From: an uncultured Porphyromonas sp.
GTDB taxonomy: Bacteria; Bacteroidota; Bacteroidia; Bacteroidales; Porphyromonadaceae
Length of the DNA: 58,262 nucleotides
Direction: 5' to 3'
Assembly (NCBI GenBank): GCA_900538385.1
Contig: UWSO01000011.1
Location: forward strand, 1 to 58,262
In this document: piece after piece, positions 17,401 through 22,870 of the stretch
How the letters are laid out: every line of letters starts with the position of its first letter
How positions within the stretch are numbered: the first letter of the stretch is position 1
Notes under the pieces: model-generated
The model's database searches: none
The model's input: only the letters and a program-made list of their open reading frames with translations
Told to the model about the DNA's origin: nothing
Program-made: the position numbers and the translations under genes

Positions 17401-18778
17401 CAAAGGTGTCGACCTCGATGGTTCTACCCGAGAGCGAGTCGACCGCCATAGGCAGAGGTGCGATCTGAGAGACCAGAGCCTCAAAGCCAGCCTTGGGAAC
17501 CCCCGTATTCGTTACGAGACGGATCGTCAGACTTCCATCAGGAGCTGTCGAAGTTGCCTTGTAAGCTTTCTCACTGTTGAGCTTGATGATGAGGTTGTCA
17601 GCGTTGACCTCTGAGCCATTGTACACCTCAACTAGGTCGGCACGACCGATAGAAGAGTAGCTAAAGAGATCTAGCTTCGTAAAGTCTACCTGGATCACCT
17701 TGCCTGTGGTCTCAGGCTTGAAGACAGCGTATCCGTCAAACTTCTCGCTGATTGGATCATACTTACCGCCATCGTCGTATAGTGTCAGCGACTTGTCGCC
17801 TACGGTGTAGGTCTGCGGGGTCTTAGCGAGTGCGTAAGCATCCTCCACGGTGAGCGTCTTAGGCTCTTGGAGCGTCACCTCGTGATCGCCGAGAGTTGTC
17901 GTGAGCTTTGTCGTAGCGACATTGATACGGCTACCAGCCGCCACGTCGCTCTTGAGGTCAACGACCAGAACTAGAGCATGGTTAGGCTCAGAGAGCGTGT
18001 ACTCCTTAGAGAGTGTGATCGTACCTTCGGCAGAGACTTCGGTCGTCTTACCGAGTAGCTTGTCAGCGTCTAGCTGTTTGGGCTTACGGCTGTTCGCCTC
18101 GTAGAGGTATATCGCCGTGATGTCGCTCGGCTTTGTCTCGCTGAGCTTATAGTGCAGAGCCGTCAGCTGGGGAGCCTTGGCTAGTCCCTCGGTTGTAATC
18201 TTGAGGTTAGAGACGATGAGCGACTGCTCACCGATGTAGGGGTCGTGGCTAGCACTCTTGTCCTCAAGGACAGAGGCAACCTTGATCGCAGGCTGATCGA
18301 CCGTGCGTACGATGATCTTAAAGCCGGCGCCTGGATTAGCTTTCGTCTTGCTACCGATCGTTATCTGACCGGACTTGCCACTAGAGCGAAGCTTAAGGGG
18401 TAGCGTCGGTCTATCCGCCTTGGTAAACTTCTTGATAATGTCTCTCTCCTTAGGAGATCCATACTGAGTAAAGTATGCACTGCCCTCGAGGATGTAAAGC
18501 TCGTCTTGATTGGCTAAGGCAAGCTCCTGTATCTCTATCTCGATACATTTGCCAGCTTGCTCTGGCATGAAGACGATCTTACCAGCTTTGTTTGCCTGGG
18601 CATTGCCATCGGCTCCTCCACTATCGTAGAGGATCAGCGGGGTGTCTCCCACCTTATGCTCGTTATTGCCAGAGGTCGACGTGGGCATCAAGAGCGTGTT
18701 GTCCTCTTGTCCCCACACGATCGGTGGCAGGAGTAACCAGCAGAGTAGTAGGAGCGTTGTCGTTACTGTTCTTTGCAT
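11438..18778 (-). CDS. Giant multidomain secreted surface protein with T9SS C-terminal domain
   Basis: 2446 aa, signal peptide residues 1-23 (ends VWGQ). The N-terminal ~1150 residues hold four repeats of a CUB-like module (near 45-160, 325-440, 600-730, 895-1010; each opens with a Y-D-x-GG motif or equivalent), alternating with segments like the N-terminal domain of bacterial sialidases. A right-handed beta-helix follows (about 1165-1600, with ITIVG, TIHST and NNVIRI-type rungs), then an FN3-like segment, a PKD/Ig-like domain (VAPYSYEWSQGD), a DUF4465-like region with FSNSYNAEW, another FN3 domain, and a C-terminal sorting domain ending in GEVRTFRLIL. It should be exported by T9SS and anchored on the cell surface. 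It lies 25 bp after the 368-aa gene and is therefore probably under the same cobalamin riboswitch. No catalytic site was identified; ligand or adhesion functions are inferred. Confidence 0.88.
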   Translation of the reverse strand: MQRTVTTTLLLLCWLLLPPIVWGQEDNTLLMPTSTSGNNEHKVGDTPLILYDSGGADGNAQANKAGKIVFMPEQAGKCIEIEIQELALANQDELYILEGSAYFTQYGSPKERDIIKKFTKADRPTLPLKLRSSGKSGQITIGSKTKANPGAGFKIIVRTVDQPAIKVASVLEDKSASHDPYIGEQSLIVSNLKITTEGLAKAPQLTALHYKLSETKPSDITAIYLYEANSRKPKQLDADKLLGKTTEVSAEGTITLSKEYTLSEPNHALVLVVDLKSDVAAGSRINVATTKLTTTLGDHEVTLQEPKTLTVEDAYALAKTPQTYTVGDKSLTLYDDGGKYDPISEKFDGYAVFKPETTGKVIQVDFTKLDLFSYSSIGRADLVEVYNGSEVNADNLIIKLNSEKAYKATSTAPDGSLTIRLVTNTGVPKAGFEALVSQIAPLPMAVDSLSGRTIEVDTFAMPINASVKQVGMVAFTLVAKGTKDPVTLQRLDLSSISKKTDVAQVALYYSPIVDDFTKAKEIARWDFAEALTATLPTPQALREGANHFYLVVDLQETAHKGNKVNLSIDKIHLSAGEKTLPEQERTRTEALEVMNKMVLTLGKHHIKVFEPWDFTPQLKHHLTTGYDTDAGERSVTFEAIAPDNVIQLDINEWDFYYYPYGGSYPTLRIYDGEDATAPLLFELKHDKDSYKTKPADYIRSTQKSLTFVFDAKGASGSLGWRGQVKQYLPQDMKVDSATAKQIELPFIAVGSERNAVLALDLHTTGDRKPIHMDGLTVDLKGGAPQIERVALYATTAEGTLDANKLIAAAQVEPTMQSVDLPTDSLQKYGTLREFANNYILALDIRKDAPAADSIDVAIAKLTVAGKPVAVRNADPKGSYKLVNIFNHPASDDNKVVTVTTPLSYYDEGGPNGNTLKNTGSYVTFLPAHKGEVITLTIDTIALRSATFGIYSGRDHTDENKLLSTGDNNMLKQTGVRTFISQEQDGSLTVYYKGSNTYAYGWAARVESVKPRDLFVEKVSATALPADKQGVLSGSSLPAVRIDLTTAGEKGKTTLEKLQLEISSEGIEELALYATGAIKEFDEAHLIATVKPLATQTDVIFKLDPADTLTLPRTQYYWVKAQLAGDLKAGTPISVSAKSVTIGGTKHDVTQEKPFDTKTRQGGLQGTLRVGSSSAATYKSLAAAAKDLTKQGVSGAVTVEVEPGEYPEAVLLERVPGASAKNSITIVGLGNSRDEVVLSANGYDKPTGDNAYRRYYGVMTVRNTPYVTLRNMTIHSTDLGFPTMIYVQENSSHFTMDNCYVYTKNTSNTGYNMSPHLVKIEGASNPHAQSCDVVVENSLFEGGHIALQIGGTTTVANPVGKGYTVRNNRFVDHSGKAIYVTRASEVLIEGNEMVQQIAPQREYIGIDATFHTDAKVFGNDFDLTQPEASKLSNLIGISVREVQGEGLLVANNVIRITRGSATSRAFTASKVTGLNFVFNTALARDGKSTALLMLNGDISSSQLSDNILQNRDGGGILFSNQPLPNEQLTCDRNALYTSDSKGVLITAKGKKYDATNYQEATKSTASKVVEVAFVSDKVLYPKDMTVLPQGAPHAAVTTDIIGTARDNEHPTVGAYEQDPNVSDEAPKLINKQVVRALHQSATISVEPDQMTDVYLMTTAKGEEATTAPDAAMIRDKGRHFTALGKRATEFTIMGLEPETTYEVYGLLHGTLNNKDAEPELLFTFTTSYMPTRVATFEKDNRTIEGDVVYSGTNSFAGVKVVEDFTRSLNQIAEMAGDKVTITVTNSKSKIPQRGFSLMADRPVYMRIDGGTRITLPATEQEWAYVDLAQRGDIREVTLESRGKLWLDDYNGDALAMQLAIAPVSINLGQQAQLTAEVIRGVAPYSYEWSQGDSLQTVSVAPTQTTRYSVTVTDAAGSQVTESVYVYVNGLHGEPMVATFEEEPLASEEPYNQKAPFGSGSFAFSNSYNAEWNSWSGFALAASADTTYTGDLTQQYNNVVGGGQELEGKSKQYAVAYCPGDNPAWGTYNPIVTVMPDSDRKAQLEGVYLTNTAWVKSFATKGDKNFGRPAFEEGSFFIVTITADNGKKVEVPLIDYRNKKREVVNDWKWVDLSSLGEVKTLKFSILSSDSYAPSYFAMDNLHIKQDASAKPAKEQIALEVMATTETTAQVRWQALPTQVSYTVSYRPVGADASATQTMRLDPTQQLRSLELRDGYVYTTLEGLQMGTRYEVTVEATIMPALQTVAQGKTTFTTQAIDGKLDAKLVAGSLQAQSFSISFATIDKAESYMVELAKVDKEGNTKAVDIISIAADGSPLGELSPLQGPPTLQDGRITLPFVDLSEQTAYRVTITARQGETRLCSEQLIIVTPQATAIDAIDGETARVIATPEGILVMGLQGATVELYTASGAQVGHYQITEPEQLIAEQLQSGIYVVAAHKPGEVRTFRLIL

Positions 18779-18803
18779 AGTAATTGAGTGAATATATAGT
18801 TTG

Positions 18804-19910
18804 TTATTGTCTGCATATACGATACGATGTCGTGGCTCCGCCCTCTAGGCGTAAGAGTGCGACATAGCAATCGCTCATAGCGGGCAGCGTGACCGTCGCA
18901 CGACCCACAGAGAGCGGATGCGTCAGAATCAGTTGCCCATCTATATTATATAGGTATAGTGTACCCGTCACCTCGATCTCGACATATAGCTGGTTGTCGC
19001 TATAGAAGAGATGCACGGTTGGTTTCGCAGTGGGGGAGGTGATGCTGGTGCCTTTGGCGAGGGGCTTGATGCCCGCAAACTCGGTCGAGACTTCGCCCGT
19101 CACATCGGTCTGCTGATGGATGCCCGTCTGCACCTTGAGGAAGTCAATACGCTCTAGGTGCACCAGCTCACCCGCGGCATTGACCGCACTGTCTATATCA
19201 ATGTGGCTACCCGAGGAGTCGTTGGGGTGGTTGTCTGCATAGCCATAAGCGTAAGGCTCAGATTGCCACTGCCCACTTGCGGAGTCGTGCTTCATACAGT
19301 CCGGCAGGAGGACACCCGTGAAGGTTATTTTGTCACCCTCCCAGAGCGGATAGTAGCTATTGGTCGTGTGGTACTTATTGCGCGGTATGAGTCCCGACTC
19401 ACCCTCCGAGTCGCTCCAGGCGATGGGGGCCTTGTACGGATCTTTTGGCTTGTAGTAAGTGATTGTATAGTCTAGATTGCTGCGATAGTCCTCGCTGCCA
19501 CGGATGCGGTACCACGGGTCGTCGGCTAGTCCATTGCCATTGGCATCTTGGCTCACATAGATGATGCCTGGCTCCGCATTGCCGATGAAAGCATTGCCCA
19601 GTATGGCAAAGTCCGCTTGCTTGGGCTGATTGACCAATGCGGGCTGTATGCGTACGATGATGTAGCCGCCCCACCCGCCGAGGGAGAGGAAGGTATGCTC
19701 CTCGACAAAGCGCTGCTGCGCTTTGCGAAGAAGATCAGCATAAGTGGTGACATCTTGGCTCGCCATTGCCTCGCTACCCATAAACTGCCCAGGAGCAGGG
19801 TGGTAAGCGACCACCTCCGTGATGCAGCTCTCCTGCGCAGAGAGCGTCGCCACACCGAGGAGGAGTAGTGAGGTGAGGGTATGTAGTAAAAGCGAATAGA
19901 TAGGTCTCAT
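18804..19910 (-). CDS. Secreted surface protein of the cobalamin-regulated family, T9SS sorted
   Basis: 368 aa with signal peptide 1-25 (ending LSAQE). The block SLGGWGGYIIVR, then DFAILGNAF, EPGIIYVSQDANGNGLADDPWYRI and DYTITYYKP are typical of a Bacteroidota cell-surface family that recurs in vitamin B12 uptake loci. The DANGNGLADD segment looks like a calcium-binding loop. The last ~75 residues (LYLYNIDGQLILTHPL, ending YRICRQ) resemble a T9SS type A sorting domain. The gene lies about 200 bp downstream of a cobalamin riboswitch, so its expression should drop when B12 is plentiful. A role in corrinoid capture is inferred, not shown. Confidence 0.82.
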   Translation of the reverse strand: MRPIYSLLLHTLTSLLLLGVATLSAQESCITEVVAYHPAPGQFMGSEAMASQDVTTYADLLRKAQQRFVEEHTFLSLGGWGGYIIVRIQPALVNQPKQADFAILGNAFIGNAEPGIIYVSQDANGNGLADDPWYRIRGSEDYRSNLDYTITYYKPKDPYKAPIAWSDSEGESGLIPRNKYHTTNSYYPLWEGDKITFTGVLLPDCMKHDSASGQWQSEPYAYGYADNHPNDSSGSHIDIDSAVNAAGELVHLERIDFLKVQTGIHQQTDVTGEVSTEFAGIKPLAKGTSITSPTAKPTVHLFYSDNQLYVEIEVTGTLYLYNIDGQLILTHPLSVGRATVTLPAMSDCYVALLRLEGGATTSYRICRQ

Positions 19911-19958
19911 ATCATAGAGTCTAGGGGATTCAATACTGTCTCAGTACCGCATGGTAGA

Positions 19959-19990
19959 CTCTACGACTCAACGACTTAACGGCTCAACGA
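19959..19990 (-). repeat. Four tandem 8-bp repeats in the leader after the riboswitch
   Basis: Reading the minus strand, TCGTTGAG, CCGTTAAG, TCGTTGAG and TCGTAGAG follow one another without gaps. They lie in the untranslated leader between the cobalamin aptamer and the 368-aa gene. The short G+C-balanced tandem unit recalls the 7-bp arrays elsewhere in the window but has a different sequence and length. Confidence 0.7.
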
Positions 19991-20107
19991 GCCACCGACT
20001 AGGAGCATCCATCCCAGTCGTCTGGTGCCAAGGGCATGCGAATGCCCCCGCCAGAAGCGTATCGAGCTGCAAAGTCCACGTTGCAGATTGATAGGAATAA
20101 TGATCAT

Positions 20108-20285
20108 GGCAGGTCTTCTGGCTTAGCTCGCTAAGGTGTATCCTTCCCACCCCTAGTAACATTAGCGGGGCAGTGGTCTCATCTAGCGTGATGGCACCTA
20201 TAGCCTTTTGTGAGCTTTACAGCAACGGGTTTGCTCAGGACTTGCACCTGATTCCCTCTTAAAGTGGCGTGACATATGCTACACC
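20108..20285 (-). promoter_or_regulatory. Cobalamin riboswitch
   Basis: On the minus strand the aptamer shows the classical elements in order: GGGAATCAGGTGCAAGTCC (the conserved core that begins the multi-loop), AACCCGTTGCTGTAA, GAGACCACTGCC (B12-box type), GGGTGGGAAGG, and the 3' block AAGCCAGAAGACCTGCC. It is transcribed toward the 368-aa surface protein gene and then the 2446-aa gene. Cobalamin binding normally shuts off such leaders. The ~200-nt leader between aptamer and ATG contains a GGGCAT/ATGCCC hairpin (20032-20047) and 8-bp repeats; which of these forms the expression platform is unclear. Confidence 0.95.
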
Positions 20286-20335
20286 TCGCATAGGTGTAGT
20301 GGATGGTATGCCTATCCACTAACCACAATCACTCG

Positions 20336-20371
20336 CAAAGGTAGTGAAAAGCAACCACCTTGCCAAAGTTA
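20336..20371 (-). promoter_or_regulatory. Promoter of the cobalamin-riboswitch operon
   Basis: On the minus strand a -33-like TTTG (within TAACTTTG, 20364-20371) is followed after 20 nt by TACCTTTG (20336-20343). This is the Bacteroidota -33/-7 arrangement. Transcription would start just upstream of the aptamer. Confidence 0.75.
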
Positions 20372-20481
20372 TCCTTAGAGATTACAGGGCTGACGCATTA
20401 TAATCGTCTTTTCAGAAGCAACCCATTAGCGACAAGCGAGAGGATAGATGAGGTACCATATATAATGTGTCACCCCCGCCC

Positions 20482-20502
20482 TCTAATCTCTAACCTCTAA
20501 TC
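20482..20502 (+). repeat. Short heptamer array (TCTAATC, TCTAACC, TCTAATC)
   Basis: Three tandem units of the same 7-bp family that flanks the four-helix-bundle gene, here without a gene. It lies 55 bp to the left of palindrome array C. The gap 20372-21355 holds no convincing gene, only these repeats. Confidence 0.8.
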
Positions 20503-20557
20503 TCTGTTTACACTTCTTTACGGGGAAATTCGTCCGATTCTCTCCTTTCTCGAATAT

Positions 20558-20716
20558 CCACGTGGGGAATCTCAAATATCCACGTGGATGTTTTTCTATT
20601 TCCACGTGGGCGTGTTCCATTTCTTCCGAAGTTTCATTTGATTCTTCCGAAGTTTCATTTCATTCCTCCGAAGAATTTTTTATTCCCCACGTGGAGATTT
20701 CGAAATATCCACGTGG
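20558..20716 (-). repeat. Array C: mixed CCACGTGG / CTTCCGAAG palindrome array, 21-22 bp period
   Basis: CCACGTGG at 20558, 20580 and 20602; CTTCCGAAG (last copy CCTCCGAAG) at 20623, 20644 and 20665; then CCACGTGG at 20687 and 20709. Distances between centres are 22, 22, 21.5, 21, 21, 21.5 and 22 bp. Spacers are A/T-rich. It is an inverted counterpart of array D (41940-42120). Open reading frames across it read only the repeats. Confidence 0.9.
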
Positions 20717-20778
20717 AAATCACTTTTCCCCGACACAATGTCGTTTCGATATGCAGTCGGCTCTAAATTATTGTAACA

Positions 20779-20998
20779 GCCAACAGACACAACGGACGTC
20801 CTCTGACTAGACACTAGCCGTAACGAAACCCTGTAGGGACGCACGATCTGTGCGTCCGTCCCCGTTAAAGGAGACGGTATCAATACTTGTCTTGCCGTTC
20901 TACAACGGACGCACAGATCGAGCGTCCCTACAGAACTCAGTAACATCAGCCAATCGCTAACGGCCAACAGACACAACGGACGCCCTCCGACTTGACAC
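20779..20998 (+). repeat. 36-bp direct repeat pair bracketing a small inverted-repeat element
   Basis: GCCAACAGACACAACGGACG begins both copies (20779-20814 and 20963-20998). The rest matches except for four substitutions (GTCCTCTGACTAGACAC in one, GCCCTCCGACTTGACAC in the other). The GGGACGC inverted-repeat element lies between them. Confidence 0.85.
20831..20932. repeat. GGGACGC inverted-repeat element, copy 1
   Basis: A 102-bp element whose ends are 29-bp inverted repeats with one mismatch, beginning CTGTAGGGACGC and ending GCGTCCCTACAG. Each end is itself a hairpin (GGACGCAC/GTGCGTCC). Related copies are at 42141-42323 and at the right edge of the window. It has no coding capacity. Confidence 0.88.
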
Positions 20999-21045
20999 GA
21001 TCGTTCGTCCCTATGGGTTACTCGTTTCAATGGTTGACAACTGAA

Positions 21046-21101
21046 TCTAACCTCTAGCTTCTAACCTCTAATTTCTAATCTCTAACATCTAATCTCTCAT
21101 C
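21046..21101 (+). repeat. Heptamer array, eight TCTAAYY-type units
   Basis: TCTAACC, TCTAGCT, TCTAACC, TCTAATT, TCTAATC, TCTAACA, TCTAATC, TCTCATC in uninterrupted 7-bp register. Same family and orientation as 7326-7395 and 20482-20502. It is followed by a GAGAGG/CCTCTC hairpin (21152-21168). Confidence 0.88.
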
Positions 21102-21232
21102 TCTTGCACGACTTGAAATAAAGTTTTATCCTTGTGCAGAACATTACCTACGAGAGGCCCCCCCTCTCAAGAGAAAAGTAACAAACAGTGACAGCCCACA
21201 TGGCTCTGACTGCGTATAGTATCGAAAGAGCT

Positions 21233-21250
21233 GGTACTATATATAGTACC
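21233..21250. promoter_or_regulatory. Perfect 18-bp palindrome, operator candidate
   Basis: GGTACTATATATAGTACC is fully self-complementary and lies 106 bp upstream of the 323-aa gene, beside AT-rich TATATA stretches that could be promoter elements. Binding by a dimeric repressor would fit; nothing in the window identifies the regulator. Confidence 0.55.
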
Positions 21251-21355
21251 GCTAGGTCTCAAAGAGACTTATATAAATGGTGCACTTTTCTTATATATAG
21301 GAGCAAGGCTTACCGACTAATCAACAACTACATTTATCTTTAATACAGAATCGAA

Positions 21356-22327
21356 ATGAAAACAACAGCATCAGAGATTAGAGAGGAGATTAAAGACGTC
21401 ATGACGCTCCTAGCGCAGACCATCACAGCGAATAAAGGAAAGATCGATACGAAAGGTCTCCCGTACAATAATCAGCGGGCAATCATATCGAGGCTATTTC
21501 GCGGAGAAGAAGGTTATGGTCAAGGTCAAGGTCGGCTTCAGGGGTCAGGTTATGTTCATAGTCATGGTCAGGAGCATATACTCCTGCGTCTTGTAGTCCT
21601 CAACTCTTACTACTCTACGAATGCCGCCTATAGTTACTTCTCGCTGGAGCGACTGGCGGAGAGGATTATAGATGAGACCACGCAGTTCGCTAGTAAGAGT
21701 GGAAAGTTGCCCAATGACTACTTTTATGACATCGTTTTGCAAAACCTAGGTAAGCCAACGACCATAGGTAAGGGTTTCTTTGAAGCGTCGTATGGGATTC
21801 AGAAGATTGGGACGCCAGGGGCCACCCTCAAGTCTCTCATTAGTAAGTATGCCTACTACTGCATGATAATGGATACGAAGAGATACCCGCTTGGCTTCCC
21901 GATATATGACAGACTAGCTAGGGAATCGTATCGTAAGGTGATGAGCGCTATGGGACTAAAGCCCCAACAAAAACAGGTGCTAGAATACGGAAGCATCGGA
22001 GAGTATATCTCAGCACTCAATGAGCTGAGAGAGGTGGTCTTTGGCAAGGGTTCTACAGCTCTATTCTGTGGTCTACAACAGTTTGACATACTAGATGCTT
22101 ACCTATGGTGGATGGGCAAGCTGGAGGGCGGCAACTTCTCACTCCTGCTGACCGAGGGTGAGTATAAGATGCTCATTGCCTACAAGCCCGCACCTCAAGG
22201 AGCGGATATCAATAAATATATTGCAGAGACGCTGAGACAATCAGGTGCTGCACCCTTTGCGAGCATTGCAGATCCTCAGCGCAAGCAGTTCCTAACCTCC
22301 ATGATCGATCACTGGCGTAAACTATAG
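21356..22327 (+). CDS. Unrecognised protein in an accessory, repeat-flanked region
   Basis: 323 aa, no signal peptide or membrane segment, no known motif recognised. The N-terminus (SEIREEIKDVMTLLAQTI) is helical. Around residues 53-75 there is a low-complexity segment GYGQGQGRLQGSGYVHSHGQ, encoded by imperfect GGTCA(A)-type repeats (about 21512-21575), that looks like a recent repeat expansion. The C-terminal half has aromatic-rich segments (ILDAYLWWMGKLEGG). It lies downstream of a long repeat cluster and a palindromic operator candidate. The small Cse60-like gene is 148 bp behind it. A cytoplasmic accessory role (for example defence or regulation) is possible but unsupported. Confidence 0.7.
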   Translation: MKTTASEIREEIKDVMTLLAQTITANKGKIDTKGLPYNNQRAIISRLFRGEEGYGQGQGRLQGSGYVHSHGQEHILLRLVVLNSYYSTNAAYSYFSLERLAERIIDETTQFASKSGKLPNDYFYDIVLQNLGKPTTIGKGFFEASYGIQKIGTPGATLKSLISKYAYYCMIMDTKRYPLGFPIYDRLARESYRKVMSAMGLKPQQKQVLEYGSIGEYISALNELREVVFGKGSTALFCGLQQFDILDAYLWWMGKLEGGNFSLLLTEGEYKMLIAYKPAPQGADINKYIAETLRQSGAAPFASIADPQRKQFLTSMIDHWRKL

Positions 22328-22475
22328 GATCGGTCTAGAGAGAGGATGCCCATACCCATTAAAGGGGGCAGTGTCAAAGTTGGACGGGGCAGTTACCCAT
22401 CCCGCTTTGCCGACAAAGGATCATCCACTCTCCGAACTCACATCGACTTATTATAACGAATAAACTCTTACAATC

Positions 22476-22703
22476 ATGACAGCAATCAAGGTCAAGACAT
22501 TCATTCTCAAGTCAAGAGCGGCTGATACCGATGGCCTGGACAGATGGATCAACAACTTCATCGCCGAGAATAATATAGAGGTCATTGATATCAAGTACTC
22601 TACAGCACTCTTTGGAGAGAGAGGCACTATCCTCTCTAGCTGGGTGCCCTCAGCGATGCTGATCTACCGGGAGAGGGAGACAAGCGATACTGAAGAAGAG
22701 TAA
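22476..22703 (+). CDS. Small Cse60-like protein
   Basis: 75 aa. The pattern KVKTFILKSRAADTDGLDRW, then INNFIAENNIEVIDIKYS and a final MLIYRER strand resembles the Cse60 family of small proteins, first named in Bacillus sporulation but widespread in non-sporulating bacteria. The family function is unknown; a role in sporulation is out of the question here. It is separated from the 323-aa gene by 148 bp and ends before a nested hairpin at 22737. The homology call is from memory of the motif and should be treated as moderate. Confidence 0.6.
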   Translation: MTAIKVKTFILKSRAADTDGLDRWINNFIAENNIEVIDIKYSTALFGERGTILSSWVPSAMLIYRERETSDTEEE

Positions 22704-22736
22704 CCTGCTCTTTATGGTCTGTTGAGACGTATGGAG

Positions 22737-22780
22737 ACTACAGAGAGACACTCAGTGCATCTGAGTTCACACTCTGTAGT
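22737..22780. terminator. Nested hairpin between convergent genes
   Basis: Outer stem ACTACAGAG/CTCTGTAGT encloses an inner stem ACTCAG/CTGAGT. It lies between the 3' ends of the Cse60-like gene and recG. A TACCTTTG promoter-like box follows at 22790-22797 without a gene behind it. Confidence 0.6.
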
Positions 22781-22870
22781 ATGCTGTATTACCTTTGCAG
22801 AGGCTGATTGACTAGGGGCTTGGGGCCAACGATTGGCATCTCGAGCTCCTTTAATTAATAGGTGCTGGGA

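Noticed and set aside
19968..20162. Minus-strand open reading frame of 64 aa
   Set aside because: It overlaps the 3' end of the cobalamin riboswitch and leader; no family resemblance.
20558..20716. parS-like centromere sites based on the CACGTG core
   Set aside because: The flanks do not match the TGTTTCACGTGAAACA consensus and no parAB genes are nearby; only the 6-bp core is shared.
20562..20810. Open reading frame across array C (about 82 aa)
   Set aside because: It translates the CCACGTGG/CTTCCGAAG repeats (repeated Pro-Arg-Gly and Ser-Ser-Glu-Val segments); the 21-22 bp period does not keep frame and no ribosome-binding site is visible.
20831..20932. tRNA or structured RNA gene in the GGGACGC inverted repeats
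   Set aside because: The structure is a simple inverted repeat and there is no cloverleaf, T-loop GTTCRANNC or anticodon arm.
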